DNA of 64,000 bases from Virgisporangium ochraceum (GTDB taxonomy: Bacteria; Actinomycetota; Actinomycetes; Mycobacteriales; Micromonosporaceae): positions 78,857-142,856 of the forward strand of contig NZ_BOPH01000010.1 of NCBI RefSeq assembly GCF_016863655.1, written 5' to 3'. The notes beneath the pieces are model-generated. The model made no database searches, had not been told where the DNA came from, and worked only from the letters and a program-made list of their open reading frames with translations. The translations under genes and the position numbers were made by a program. Of the stretch, positions 34,573 to 44,048 are shown in pieces. How positions within the stretch are numbered: position 1 is the first letter of the stretch; the number at the start of each line of letters is the position of its first letter.

Positions 34573-35662
34573 GGTCGAGCACTCCCTCCAGTAGGCGGAT
34601 CTTGCTGTTGCGGCAGTGGTCGGTCTCGGTGGCGTCGAAGCGGCCCAGCTCGAAGTAGCGGTTGGCCGCGTGGGCACCGCCGCAGAAGCCGAAGTACGGG
34701 CAGGTCGCCCGGCACTGCTCCACGCCGGTGAGGAACTCGCCGACCCAGCCGGGTCCGTCTGCCGCCGCACACAGAATCTGACGTAGTGGCGTGCTCAAAA
34801 CGTTCCCCGACGAGAAGTCGCCGTACCGCTCGTCGCTGAACCCGGCCAGCTCCGGCGACAGCACGAACACCCGTCCGTCGACGGCGATCGTCGGGATCGG
34901 GTCGAGCCGCTTCGGCAGCACGTCGTCGGCCGCGCCGGCCAGCACGGCACCGGCGTACCGCAGCGCGTGCTCGATCTCCCGTACGTGGATCCGCGGGTTC
35001 CGCCGCCATTCGGCCACCAGGGCCGCCCAGAACGCGCGCACGTCCGCCTCGGCGTGCGCGTTGGCCCGGCCGTTGACGCCCTCCTGCTCCTCGATGTTGA
35101 TGCCGAGGACGTCGCAGCCCAGGTCGAGAAAGTAGTGGTAGAGCTCCCCGGCCAGTTCCGGCCGCGGGTCACTCACCACGCAGAGAACCGAGAAGGGGAC
35201 GTCGTGGGCACGCAGCGTCGCGATGCCGCGCTCGATCCGGTCGTAGGCGGGCTTGTGGGACCGCGTGACGCGGGCCGAGTTGCGTTCGGCGGGCCCGTCG
35301 ACGCTGACGCTCACGTGCATGCCGTGTTCGGCGAAGAACGCGCACCACTCGTCGTCGATGAGGGTGGCGTTGGTCTGCACGTGGTGCTCGACGCCGCGGA
35401 ACGGCGCCATCAGGTCGGCCAGGGCCGCCCGCCCGGCGGTCATCGGTTCGCCGCCGTGCCACACCACGGAGAACCGTTCGGTGCGACTAGCCCATTCGTT
35501 GACGTCGATGGCCACCGCTTCCGCGACGGCCACCGGCATCCGCTTGTTGAGGGCCCGTTCGGGCAGGTAGCAGTAGGTGCAGTCGAGATTGCACAGGGTT
35601 GTCGGCTGCATCACGACATAGCCCGGGACGGTGGCTATTCCACTCATCCCGGTCCATGCCAT
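34553..35662 (-). CDS. amcB: Radical SAM/SPASM peptide maturase, AmcB-like
   Basis: 369 aa. The radical SAM core begins with CNLDCTYC (Cys24, 28, 31; the CxxxCxxC that holds the SAM-binding 4Fe-4S cluster), followed by VVWHGGEP and SVSVDGPAE. The C-terminal SPASM/twitch region has CRATCPYFGFCGGAH and a late DHC, which would ligate auxiliary clusters. This is the layout of anaerobic sulfatase maturase-like peptide-modifying enzymes; pairing with an aromatic-x-Asn precursor points to cyclophane formation (AmcB type). The ATG at 35662 sits 6 nt after a TACGCT -10-like box, so the transcript is probably leaderless. The cassette sits between purM and DUF3073, which are neighbours in Streptomyces. 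Confidence 0.87.
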   Translation of the reverse strand: MAWTGMSGIATVPGYVVMQPTTLCNLDCTYCYLPERALNKRMPVAVAEAVAIDVNEWASRTERFSVVWHGGEPMTAGRAALADLMAPFRGVEHHVQTNATLIDDEWCAFFAEHGMHVSVSVDGPAERNSARVTRSHKPAYDRIERGIATLRAHDVPFSVLCVVSDPRPELAGELYHYFLDLGCDVLGINIEEQEGVNGRANAHAEADVRAFWAALVAEWRRNPRIHVREIEHALRYAGAVLAGAADDVLPKRLDPIPTIAVDGRVFVLSPELAGFSDERYGDFSSGNVLSTPLRQILCAAADGPGWVGEFLTGVEQCRATCPYFGFCGGAHAANRYFELGRFDATETDHCRNSKIRLLEGVLDHASHGT

Positions 35663-35719
35663 TGGTCCAGCGTAGGCGCTGCCGACCAGCGGGCTAAGCG
35701 CCTGTGATCAAAGGCGCGC

Positions 35720-36868
35720 TCAACCGCGCGTGTGGGAGCCCACCATCTGCACCGATCCGGTGCCCTCGACGACCTCACCCAGTTGCCACGACTCGATGCC
35801 GCGGCCGGCGAGGAAGGCCAGGGTGCGGTCGGCATCGGCCGGCGCCACGATCGCGATCATGCCCACGCCCATGTTGAACGTGCTCTCCATCTCCGGGTCG
35901 TCGATGCGGCCCTTCTCGCGCACGAGGTCGAAGATGGGCTGCGGCCGCCACGTCGACCGGTCGACGACCGCGTCGGCGTTGTCGGGCAGCACGCGGCTGA
36001 GGTTGCCGGGCACGCCACCGCCGGTGATGTGGGCCAGCGCGCGCAGGTCGGCCTCCTTCATGAGGTCGAGGCAGTCCCGCGCGTAGATCTTGGTCGGCGT
36101 GAGCAGTTCCTCGCCCAGGGTGCGCTGGTGGCCGAACTCGTCGAACACCGTGTCGAGCCGCATCCGGCCGGCGCCCAGGAGCACGTGCCGCACCAGCGAG
36201 TAGCCGTTGGAGTGCAGGCCGCTCGAGCGCATCGCGATGACCGCGTCGCCGACCTCGACCCGGTGCTTGCCGAGGATCGCGTCGTGCTCGACGACGCCCA
36301 CGCCGGTCCCGGAGATGTCGTACTCGTCGGGACGCATGACGCCCGGGTGCTCCGCCGTCTCGCCACCGAGCAGGGCGCAGCCGGCGTACCGGCAGCCGTC
36401 GGCGATGCCCGCGCCGATCTCGGAGATCCGGTCGGGCACCACCTCGCCGCAGGCGATGTAGTCGAGCAGGAACAGCGGCTCGGCGCCGCACGCCACCAGG
36501 TCGTCGACCACCATCGCGACCAGGTCGATACCGACGGTGTCGTGGATACCCATCGTCTGCGCGATGACGAGCTTGGTGCCCACACCGTCGGTCGACGACG
36601 CCAGCACCGGCTCCTTGTACTTCGACATGTCGAGCTTGAAGAGCCCGGCGAAACCGCCGAGGTCACCGAGGACCTCGGGCCGGGTGGTGCGCTTCACCTT
36701 CGACTTGAGCATCGCCACCGCCTGCTCTCCGGCGTGGATCGACACACCGGCGTCTGCGTAGGTCACGGTACGGCGGCGAGCGGTTCGGCCGCCGGCGTTC
36801 CAGAGGCGCTTGTCGGGGCTGTTGGGTCCGGACCCACCGCCGGTTGGGCGTTCATCCACGTGCGTCAC
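35720..36868 (-). CDS. purM: Phosphoribosylformylglycinamidine cyclo-ligase (AIR synthetase)
   Basis: 382 aa. It makes AIR from FGAM and ATP, step five of purine synthesis. It has the PurM hallmarks VTYADAGVSIHAGEQAV, ASSTDGVGTKLVIA, VDDLVACGAEPLF, LLGGETAEHPGV, ITGGGVPGNL and FNMGVGMI. The GTG at 36868 has GGGGAG about 4 nt upstream; it adds a 35-residue Gly/Arg-rich lead before the conserved VTYADAG. The open frame continues upstream through the purF 3' region but that part is not coding. It lies 77 bp downstream of purF on the same strand. Confidence 0.96.
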   Translation of the reverse strand: MTHVDERPTGGGSGPNSPDKRLWNAGGRTARRRTVTYADAGVSIHAGEQAVAMLKSKVKRTTRPEVLGDLGGFAGLFKLDMSKYKEPVLASSTDGVGTKLVIAQTMGIHDTVGIDLVAMVVDDLVACGAEPLFLLDYIACGEVVPDRISEIGAGIADGCRYAGCALLGGETAEHPGVMRPDEYDISGTGVGVVEHDAILGKHRVEVGDAVIAMRSSGLHSNGYSLVRHVLLGAGRMRLDTVFDEFGHQRTLGEELLTPTKIYARDCLDLMKEADLRALAHITGGGVPGNLSRVLPDNADAVVDRSTWRPQPIFDLVREKGRIDDPEMESTFNMGVGMIAIVAPADADRTLAFLAGRGIESWQLGEVVEGTGSVQMVGSHTRG

Positions 36869-36945
36869 GTTCTCCCCTTGTTCGGTCGCGACGGCTTGAA
36901 GCGCTAGAGAGGTGGTCGGGTGGAGCTGAGACGGGATCCGCGGCG

Positions 36946-38508
36946 TCAGGGCCGCTGGAGCGCGTCGGCTCCACCCGCGCTCGGCACCAGGCCCACGCCC
37001 GGGCCCGGACCGGCACCCACACCGACCGCGGCTCCGTGAGGTTGGGCCGCGACCCGCGCGAGCCCTTCCAGCACGTGCTTGCCGATGACGTTGTCGGGCG
37101 GCAGGTCGATCGGGTAATGCCCGTCGAAGCAGGCCGCGCACAGCCGGCTCTTCGGCTGCTCGGTGGCCGCGATGAGCCCTTCGAGCGAGACGTAGCCGAG
37201 CGAGTCGGCGCCGATCGAGCGCCGGATGCCCTCCAGGTCGAGGCCGTTGGCCAGCAGCTCGGCCCGGGTGGCGAAGTCGATGCCGTAGAAGCACGGCCAC
37301 TTCACCGGCGGCGCCGAGATGCGCACGTGCACCTCGATCGCGCCCGACTCGCGCAGCATGCGCACGATCGCCCGCTGGGTGTTGCCGCGCACGATCGTGT
37401 CGTCGACGACGACCAGCCGCTTGCCGCGGACGTTGTCGCGCAGCGGGTTGAGCTTGAGCCGGATGCCGAGCTGCCGGATCGTCTGCGACGGCTGGATGAA
37501 CGTGCGGCCCACGTAGGCGTTCTTGACCAGACCCGAGCCGTACGGGATGCCCGACTCGGCGGCGTACCCGATCGCGGCCGGCGTGCCCGACTCGGGCACC
37601 GGGATCACCATGTCGGCCTCGGCCGGGTGCTCGCGGGCCAGCGTGCGTCCGATCTCGACCCGCGCCGCGTGCACGTTGCGACCGACGATCGTGGTGTCGG
37701 GACGGGCGAGGTACACGTACTCGAAGAGGCAGCCCTTCGGGTCGGGCGCCGCGAACCGGCTCGACCGCAGGCCGTGCTCGTTGATCGCGATCAGCTCGCC
37801 GGGCTCGATCTCCCGCACCACGCTCGCGCCGACGATGTCGAGCGCCGCGGTCTCGCTGGCCACCACCCAGCCGCGCTCCAGCCGGCCGAGCACCAGCGGA
37901 CGCACGCCGTTGGCGTCACGGGCCGCGTACAGCGTGTCCTCGTCCATGAAGACGAAGCTGAACGCGCCGCGCAGCGTCGGGAGGACCTCGAGCGCGGCGG
38001 CCTCGACCGACAGGTCGGGACGGGCCGCGAGCAGCGCGGTGACCAGAGCGGTGTCGGACGTGACACCGGGCTCGGCGAGGCCGAGGTCGGCCACCCGCAC
38101 GGCGAGCTCGGCGGTGTTCACGAGGTTGCCGTTGTGCGCCAGCGCGATCGTCGACGACCCGGACGGCGTGGCCCGCAGCGTCGGCTGGGCGTTCTCCCAC
38201 GTGGAGCCGCCGGTGGTGGAGTACCGCGTGTGCCCGACCGCGAGGTACCCGCGCAGCGACGCGAGGGCCGGCTCGTCGAACACCTGGGCCACCAGGCCGA
38301 GGTCCTTGAAGACGGTGACGCCCGAACCGTCGGAGACCGCGATGCCGGCCGCCTCCTGCCCACGGTGTTGGAGCGCGTACAGACCGAAGTAGGTGAGCTT
38401 CGCCACCTCTTCGCCCGGGGCCCAGACCCCGAAGACGCCACAGGCGTCTTGCGGGCCAGGGCCTTGCGGGTCGATGTCGTGGCTGAGCCGGCCATCGCCT
38501 CGGGGCAC
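36946..38508 (-). CDS. purF: Amidophosphoribosyltransferase
   Basis: 520 aa, the first committed enzyme of purine synthesis (PRPP plus glutamine to phosphoribosylamine). A short propeptide precedes the Ntn-type catalytic Cys in DACGVFGVWAPGEE; the class II glutamine amidotransferase domain (HTRYSTTGGSTWENAQP, HNGNLVN) is followed by the PRTase domain with the PRPP loop VVVDDTIVRGNT. C-terminal Cys residues (LCAACFDGHYP) suggest a 4Fe-4S-containing PurF of the Bacillus type. The GTG at 38508 with GAGGGAG 5 nt upstream is preferred over the longer frame to 38916. The last 25 residues are Gly/Pro/Ala-rich. Confidence 0.96.
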   Translation of the reverse strand: MPRGDGRLSHDIDPQGPGPQDACGVFGVWAPGEEVAKLTYFGLYALQHRGQEAAGIAVSDGSGVTVFKDLGLVAQVFDEPALASLRGYLAVGHTRYSTTGGSTWENAQPTLRATPSGSSTIALAHNGNLVNTAELAVRVADLGLAEPGVTSDTALVTALLAARPDLSVEAAALEVLPTLRGAFSFVFMDEDTLYAARDANGVRPLVLGRLERGWVVASETAALDIVGASVVREIEPGELIAINEHGLRSSRFAAPDPKGCLFEYVYLARPDTTIVGRNVHAARVEIGRTLAREHPAEADMVIPVPESGTPAAIGYAAESGIPYGSGLVKNAYVGRTFIQPSQTIRQLGIRLKLNPLRDNVRGKRLVVVDDTIVRGNTQRAIVRMLRESGAIEVHVRISAPPVKWPCFYGIDFATRAELLANGLDLEGIRRSIGADSLGYVSLEGLIAATEQPKSRLCAACFDGHYPIDLPPDNVIGKHVLEGLARVAAQPHGAAVGVGAGPGPGVGLVPSAGGADALQRP

Positions 38509-38723
38509 TACCGCTCCCTCAATGTCAGGCGCTTGATGTAGCGAGGTGGCTGTTCGGGGAATCTCACTGGGGAAGGTCAGAGACCACCGGGCGATCGGTG
38601 CCCGCCGGGGGTCGCCGTCGCGGATCACAGTGTACGTGAGCACACGGCGAACAGGCACGGTCAGCGGTGCGCTTTCCCCCGCCGGGCAGCCATCCGCGCT
38701 GGTGGTGCCCACATTGACCGGGT

Positions 38724-39134
38724 CTAGCCCGCCTCGGCGTGGCGGATCGGGAGGAACTCGCTGAGGTCGGCCCGCGTGCCACTGGCCCGGATGCGGCCCG
38801 CCGCCACCGCGTCGGCCCAACTCGATCGACCGGTGGCCACCTCGACCCAGGTGATCGGGTCCATTTCCACGACATTCGGTGGAGTTCCGCGGGTGTGCCG
38901 TAATCCAGGGACACACTGCACAGCCCCGTACGGCGGCACCCGCACCTCGACCGACCTGCCCGGACTAGCGGACGCAAGCGCCCCCAGCAACCACCGGACG
39001 GCGGCGCGTAAGGTGGATCGGTCCGGTTCGACACCGTCGTCGAGCACCGTGAGAAGCCTTAAGACAGCTTCATATTCTGGGCGCGTAGCGGACACACCTG
39101 GACAATATGGCCGCGGGAAATAGGAAGGCAACAT
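38724..39134 (-). CDS. Sterol carrier (SCP2-like) family protein
   Basis: 136 aa. The pattern RPEYEAVLRLLTVLDDGVEPDRSTLRAAVRWLLG, SVEVRVPPYGAVQCVPGLRHTRGTPPNVVE and DPITWVEVATGRSSWADAV..GRIRASGTRADLSEFLP matches the sterol carrier-fold protein found next to purF in Streptomyces. Members bind lipids or have an unknown metabolic role. ATG 39134 with AAAGG upstream is preferred over the longer GTG/ATG frame reaching 39245, which would overlap the divergent gene. It lies 215 bp upstream of purF on the same strand. Confidence 0.82.
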   Translation of the reverse strand: MLPSYFPRPYCPGVSATRPEYEAVLRLLTVLDDGVEPDRSTLRAAVRWLLGALASASPGRSVEVRVPPYGAVQCVPGLRHTRGTPPNVVEMDPITWVEVATGRSSWADAVAAGRIRASGTRADLSEFLPIRHAEAG

Positions 39135-39233
39135 CGGTCGCCTTTCGCGCGGACAGAAGTCTAGGGCATAGTTTGCTGCGGTGAAGAAGGCAAGTGCAAG
39201 ATCATAGCCGTCGATGCCGGAGGGGATACTGAC

Positions 39234-40868
39234 GTGACTGCGCAACGACGAGGCCTCCTGCTGCGGTCAGCCGTAGTGGGCGCACTGGTCAGCGGAGCCG
39301 TGCTGTTCCTGCCGGCCGCGCCCGCGCTCGCGAACGTGACTGCCAACCCGGGCCAGCTCACGCTGAAGCCCGGCGAGCAGAAGCAGATCACCATCACGCT
39401 GACCCCGCCGCAGTCCCTGAATCCCGAGGCGAACATCTCCGTCAACGGGCTGGGGAACGACGTCACTCTCAGTGGCCCGGGCGGTTGCTCCGCCAGCGGC
39501 GGCGGCCTCCGCTGCAACGACAACGCCTTCGACGAGCAGGACAACGACCAGCGGGTCACCATCACGATCAGCGCGAAGAACCCGAGCAGCCTCCAGCCGG
39601 GGCAGAACCGCGAAGGGTCGATCAACGTCGACGCCAACGGTGGAGACGACAGCGTCAACGTCACCCTGCAGGGTCCGCAGCAGGCGGCCTCGGCCACCGA
39701 GGTGAACGGCACGGTCACCGACCAGGCCACCGGCGACGGTGTGCCGGGCGCTCAGGTCACGCTGAAGGACAGTGCCGGCAACACGCACGACGCCACGGCC
39801 AACAACCAGGGCAAGTACACGATCAGGCCGTCGAACAACAAGCCGATCGTGGCCGGGCAGGTCACCGTCACCGCGTCCAAGGAGAACTTCACCGACGCGA
39901 CGGCCACGCAGACCGCGGTGGCCGGTCGGGCGCTCACCCTGAACATCCGCATGAAGCCCACGGCGGCCAGCGCGGAACCGTCGGCGCCGGTGGCGTCGGA
40001 GCAGCAGCCCACCACCGAGCCGAGCGGTGAGGCGTCGGAGCCCGTGGCGCAGCAGAACACGTCCGGCGACGGCGAAGGCCCGAGCATGCTCTCGTGGGCG
40101 CTGATCGGCATGGGTGTGCTGCTCGTGCTGCTCGGCATCGGCGCGATCGTGCTCCTGGTGATGCGCCGCAAGGACGACGGCGAGAGCGAAGACGCCGACG
40201 GGTACGGCGGCAACCCGCAGATGGCGCCGGCCGGTGCCGGCGCGTACGACCGCACGATGGTCGGCGGCCACTCGAACGCCAACGACCAGACCGCGATCGT
40301 CGGCCCGCAGCAGCAGCTCGACGAGTTCCCCGACCCGTACGCCGCCCCGGCTCCGGCACCCACCCGCGTCGGTGGCGCCTACAGCGGCGGCTACGACGAC
40401 ACCCAGGCCGGCTACGGCGGGGGTGGCGACGCTGGCTACGGCAACGGCAACGGTCGGGGCGACGGGTACGGCAACGGCGGCGGCTACCGTGACGACCGCG
40501 GCTACGGCGCCCAGCAGGGCGGCTACGACGAGCCTCGCGGTGGCGGCTACGGCGGCGGTGGTGGAGGCGGCTACGCCGACCAGGCGACCGGCGTCTACCA
40601 GGGCGGCGCCAACGGCTCCGAGTACGGTGCCAACGGTTCGGGCTACGGCGGCGGTGCCAACGGGTACGGGGGCGGCGGCTACGGAGGCGGCGCCAACGGC
40701 GCGGCGAACGGTGGCGGTGCCAACGGCTACGGCGGCGGCTACGACGAGGGCGACTACGGTCGCCGCGGCGGTGGTTACCAGGGCCAGGGCGGCGGCTACG
40801 ACCGCGGCGGCGACTACGCCGGTGACCCCCGCAACGGCCGCGGCCGCTCCAACGACTGGCCGGAGTAG
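39234..40868 (+). CDS. Type I membrane protein: Ig-like/CarboxypepD_reg ectodomain and Gly/Tyr-rich cytoplasmic tail
   Basis: 544 aa. Signal peptide (LLLRSAVVGALVSGAVLFLPAAPALA), a beta-sandwich region, a carboxypeptidase regulatory-like domain (EVNGTVTDQATGDGVPGAQVTLKD...), a Thr/Ser/Pro/Glu linker, one TM (about 284-308, MLSWALIGMGVLLVLLGIG) and a cytoplasmic tail of about 235 aa. The tail is low complexity, dominated by GYGGG, GYGN and NGSGYGGG repeats with Asn, Gln, Asp and Arg. It begins with Thr-containing motifs YDRTMVGG and NDQTAIVG that resemble Ser/Thr-kinase/FHA recognition sites; this is inference. GGAGGGG lies about 8 nt before the GTG. Function unknown. Confidence 0.8.
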   Translation: MTAQRRGLLLRSAVVGALVSGAVLFLPAAPALANVTANPGQLTLKPGEQKQITITLTPPQSLNPEANISVNGLGNDVTLSGPGGCSASGGGLRCNDNAFDEQDNDQRVTITISAKNPSSLQPGQNREGSINVDANGGDDSVNVTLQGPQQAASATEVNGTVTDQATGDGVPGAQVTLKDSAGNTHDATANNQGKYTIRPSNNKPIVAGQVTVTASKENFTDATATQTAVAGRALTLNIRMKPTAASAEPSAPVASEQQPTTEPSGEASEPVAQQNTSGDGEGPSMLSWALIGMGVLLVLLGIGAIVLLVMRRKDDGESEDADGYGGNPQMAPAGAGAYDRTMVGGHSNANDQTAIVGPQQQLDEFPDPYAAPAPAPTRVGGAYSGGYDDTQAGYGGGGDAGYGNGNGRGDGYGNGGGYRDDRGYGAQQGGYDEPRGGGYGGGGGGGYADQATGVYQGGANGSEYGANGSGYGGGANGYGGGGYGGGANGAANGGGANGYGGGYDEGDYGRRGGGYQGQGGGYDRGGDYAGDPRNGRGRSNDWPE

Positions 40869-40890
40869 ACCCTCCCGGCAGTAGACGTGA

Positions 40891-41637
40891 TCACTGGACG
40901 GCCGGCGCGAATGCGCCGGCCGTCAGTGTCGGTACCACCGCGGAGCAGTCGCGCTCGACGGCCAGTTCCACGTCGCCGGCGAAGTCGCGGGCGAGAAGCT
41001 CGCGGCCCGACTCGCTGCCACGCACCGCCGCCGCCACGTCGGGTACGCCGGCCAGGGCGGCCAGTGCGACGGCCGCCTCGACGCTGAGCAAGGTGTCGAC
41101 GTCGGCCAGGGTGTCGATCACCGCGGCGGCGCCGAGCAGGTCCTCCACGCAGGGGCGGAGCTGGCCGTCCGGCCAGCGTTCGCCGGCCGCGACCACACCG
41201 ACGGGTGCGTCAAGGGTCCCGAAGGACTGGCTCCGGAGCCAGCGGCCGACCGCCGACGCGTTGCGGAAGCAGGCGGCCACCACGGGCAGGCCGGTCGACG
41301 CGGCGGCGGCGGAGATCGCCGACCCGTTCGGCGACGGCAGCACGAGGTCGGGCACCACCGGCGCGTTCGCCAGCGCCGCCGGCGAGAGCGAGTACGGCTG
41401 GCGGGCGGAGACCGCTCCCCGCTCGACGGCGACCACGGCACCGACCCGCTCGGCGTACGCGCGCGCCTGCTCACCCCACGGGAACGGGTGGACCCGGATC
41501 CCCCGCTCGACCGCCACGCAGACGGCCGTGCTGAACGACAGCACGTCGACCAGCACCAACGCGGCACAGTCGCGGGCGAGCTCGGCCGCGCCGGTGACGC
41601 CCCACTCGAACCGGACCGACGTCCCGCCCTGGATCAA
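40891..41637 (-). CDS. comB: 2-phosphosulfolactate phosphatase family protein (ComB)
   Basis: 248 aa. The ComB fold is recognised from [58 protein letters not shown] and [27 protein letters not shown]. In archaea ComB dephosphorylates 2-phosphosulfolactate in coenzyme M synthesis; actinobacterial homologues have no proven role and no other coenzyme M genes are here. The only start that fits is TTG at 41637, overlapping the purL stop (TTGA), so translation is coupled to purL. A perfect hairpin near its 3' end (40897-40924) lies within the coding region. Confidence 0.85.
   Translation of the reverse strand: MIQGGTSVRFEWGVTGAAELARDCAALVLVDVLSFSTAVCVAVERGIRVHPFPWGEQARAYAERVGAVVAVERGAVSARQPYSLSPAALANAPVVPDLVLPSPNGSAISAAAASTGLPVVAACFRNASAVGRWLRSQSFGTLDAPVGVVAAGERWPDGQLRPCVEDLLGAAAVIDTLADVDTLLSVEAAVALAALAGVPDVAAAVRGSESGRELLARDFAGDVELAVERDCSAVVPTLTAGAFAPAVQ
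40897..40924 (+). terminator. Terminator of the Gly/Tyr-tail gene, within the comB 3' end
   Basis: A perfect 12-bp stem GACGGCCGGCGC / GCGCCGGCCGTC with a GAAT loop, 28 nt past the plus-strand stop. It overlaps the last codons of the convergent comB gene. Confidence 0.75.
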
Positions 41638-44048
41638 GCCGGGGCGTCTTCCTCGCGCTCGTCGTCGGCCGGTGCGGCCGCCGCGCGCAGCTCGACCAGC
41701 TCCTCGGCCGCGTCGGCGGTGACCGGTGCCGGCCCGGCCTGCTCGCCGAACAGCGCGGGCAGCGTGCCGGACCAGGCCGCACGCAGCTCGTCGAGCGGAA
41801 TGCGGAACTGCCCGCGGACATCGAGCGCGCCGCCACGGGAGTCGACCACGCCGAGAGGCGTGTACGGCACCCCGCGCTCGGCGCACAACGCCGTGAACGC
41901 CTTCTCGTGGCCGCGCGGCACCGACACCAGCGCCCGCGCCGTCGACTCCGAGAACAGCAGCGTGAACGGGTCGACGTCGTCGGGCAGCAGCAGCGCCGCG
42001 CCGTGCCCGTAGCGCAGGCACGACTCGACCAGCGCCTGGGCCAGGCCACCGTCGGAGAGGTCGTGGGCGGCGCCGACGTGACCGCGCACCGCCGAGTCGG
42101 CCAGCAGCGTGCCCAGCTTCTTCTCCGCGGCCAGGTCGACCTTGGGCGGCTCGCCGCCGAGGTGCTGGTGCGTCACCCAGGCCCACTCGGAGCCGGAGAA
42201 CTCGTTCCGCGTCTCGCCGAGCAGGAGGATGACGTCGCCGTCGGCGTTGAAACCCATCGGTGTGCGGTAACCGACGTCGTCGAGCACGCCGAGCACGCCG
42301 ACGATCGGCGTCGGGTGGATCGGGGCGGCGCCGGTCTGGTTGTAGAAGCTGACGTTGCCGCCGGTCACCGGGATGCCGAGCTCCTGGCAGCCGTCGGCGA
42401 GCCCGCGGACGGCCTCGGCGAACTGCCACATGACGGCCGGGTCCTCGGGCGAGCCGAAGTTCAGGCAGTCGGTGACGGCCACCGGCACCGCGCCGGTGAC
42501 GGCGACGTTGCGGTACGACTCGGCCAGCGCCAGCTTCGCGCCCTGGTACGGGTCGAGCCGGGTGAACCGGCCATTGCCGTCGACGGAGATCGCGATGCCG
42601 AGGCCGCTCTCCTCGTCGATGCGCACGACACCGGCGTCCTCCGGCTGGGCGAGCACCGTGTTGCCGAGCACGTACCGGTCGTACTGCTCGGTGACCCAGG
42701 TCTTGTCGCACAGGTTCGGGCTCGCGGCCAGGCGCAGCAGGGTCTCGCGCAGGTCGTCGCCGGTGCGCGGCCGGGGCAGCGTCTCGGCGCGGTCGGCCTG
42801 CAGCAGGAAGCGGTCGTTGGGTTCGCGCATGGGACGCGCGTAGACCGGGCCGTCGTCGGCCAGCGACCCCGGCGGCACATCGACCACCGTCTTGCCGCGC
42901 CACGAGATGACGAGCCTTCCTGCCGGCCCCTCGGTGACCTCGCCCAGCGCGGTGGCCAACAGGCCCCACTTCTGCGCGACGGCGAGCACCGCGTCGAGCT
43001 TGGCCGGGTCGACGATCAGGAGCATGCGCTCCTGCGACTCGCTCGCCAGGATCTCGTGGGGCAGCATCGACGGCTCGCGCAGCGGCACGCGGTCGAGCTC
43101 GATCTTCATGCCGGTGCCGGCGGCGGCCGCGGTCTCGGCGAGAGCACAGGTGAGCCCGGCGCCGCCGAGGTCCTGGATGCCGACGAGGAGCCCGGCGTCG
43201 TAGATCTCCAGGCACGCCTCGATCAGCAGCTTCTCGAGGAACGGGTCGCCGACCTGCACGCTCGGACGGCGGGCCTGGCTCTCGTCGTCGAACGTGGCAC
43301 TGGCCAGAACGGAAACGCCGCCGATGCCGTCCCGACCGGTCTTCGCTCCGAGCAGCACCACGACGTTGCCGGCGCCGGTGGCTTCCTTCTTCTGCAGCCG
43401 GTCGACCGGCAGCACCCCGACGCACAGCGCGTTGACCAGCGGGTTGCCCTGGTAGCACGGGTCGAACACGACCTCGCCGCCGATGTTGGGCAGGCCGAGG
43501 CAGTTGCCGTAGCCGCCGATGCCGGCGACCACTCCGGGCAGCACCCGGCGGGTGTCGGGGTGGTCGGCAGCACCGAACCGCAGCGGGTCCATGACGGCCA
43601 CCGGCCGCGCGCCCATCGCGATGATGTCGCGGACGATGCCGCCGACGCCGGTGGCCGCGCCCTGGTGCGGCTCGACGAAGCTCGGGTGGTTGTGCGACTC
43701 GACCTTGAACGTCACGGCGATCGTGTCGGAGACCTTGATGACGCCGGCGTTCTCACCGATGCCGGCGAGCATGCGGTCGGACTTCGGCGCCTTCTCGCTG
43801 AACTGGCGCAGGTGCACCTTGCTCGACTTGTAGGAGCAGTGCTCACTCCACATGATCGAGTACATCGCCAGCTCGGACTGCGTGGGCCGCCGGCCGAGGA
43901 TGTCGCGGATGCGCTGGTACTCGTCGTCGCGCAGGCCCAGCTCGGCATAGGGCTGGTCGTCGTCGGGGGTGGCCGCCGCGTCTTCGACGGTGTCGAAGCG
44001 GGGGCCGTCCTGATCTTCGACGTCTCGGTCGAGCTCCTGGAGGGTCAC
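41634..44048 (-). CDS. purL: Phosphoribosylformylglycinamidine synthase large subunit
   Basis: 804 aa, small-type PurL that works with PurQ and PurS to convert FGAR to FGAM. Motifs: [37 protein letters not shown] (quoted in part), [41 protein letters not shown] and [14 protein letters not shown]. The GTG start overlaps the purQ stop (GTGA). A 40-residue acidic lead precedes the conserved [17 protein letters not shown]. An Ala/Glu-rich tail ([16 protein letters not shown]) ends at the comB overlap. Confidence 0.97.
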   Translation of the reverse strand: MTLQELDRDVEDQDGPRFDTVEDAAATPDDDQPYAELGLRDDEYQRIRDILGRRPTQSELAMYSIMWSEHCSYKSSKVHLRQFSEKAPKSDRMLAGIGENAGVIKVSDTIAVTFKVESHNHPSFVEPHQGAATGVGGIVRDIIAMGARPVAVMDPLRFGAADHPDTRRVLPGVVAGIGGYGNCLGLPNIGGEVVFDPCYQGNPLVNALCVGVLPVDRLQKKEATGAGNVVVLLGAKTGRDGIGGVSVLASATFDDESQARRPSVQVGDPFLEKLLIEACLEIYDAGLLVGIQDLGGAGLTCALAETAAAAGTGMKIELDRVPLREPSMLPHEILASESQERMLLIVDPAKLDAVLAVAQKWGLLATALGEVTEGPAGRLVISWRGKTVVDVPPGSLADDGPVYARPMREPNDRFLLQADRAETLPRPRTGDDLRETLLRLAASPNLCDKTWVTEQYDRYVLGNTVLAQPEDAGVVRIDEESGLGIAISVDGNGRFTRLDPYQGAKLALAESYRNVAVTGAVPVAVTDCLNFGSPEDPAVMWQFAEAVRGLADGCQELGIPVTGGNVSFYNQTGAAPIHPTPIVGVLGVLDDVGYRTPMGFNADGDVILLLGETRNEFSGSEWAWVTHQHLGGEPPKVDLAAEKKLGTLLADSAVRGHVGAAHDLSDGGLAQALVESCLRYGHGAALLLPDDVDPFTLLFSESTARALVSVPRGHEKAFTALCAERGVPYTPLGVVDSRGGALDVRGQFRIPLDELRAAWSGTLPALFGEQAGPAPVTADAAEELVELRAAAAPADDEREEDAPA

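Noticed and set aside
34573..34770. N-terminal extension of the precursor peptide frame
   Set aside because: It lies wholly inside the maturase coding region in another frame; the SD and family-like leader begin at the ATG at 34572.
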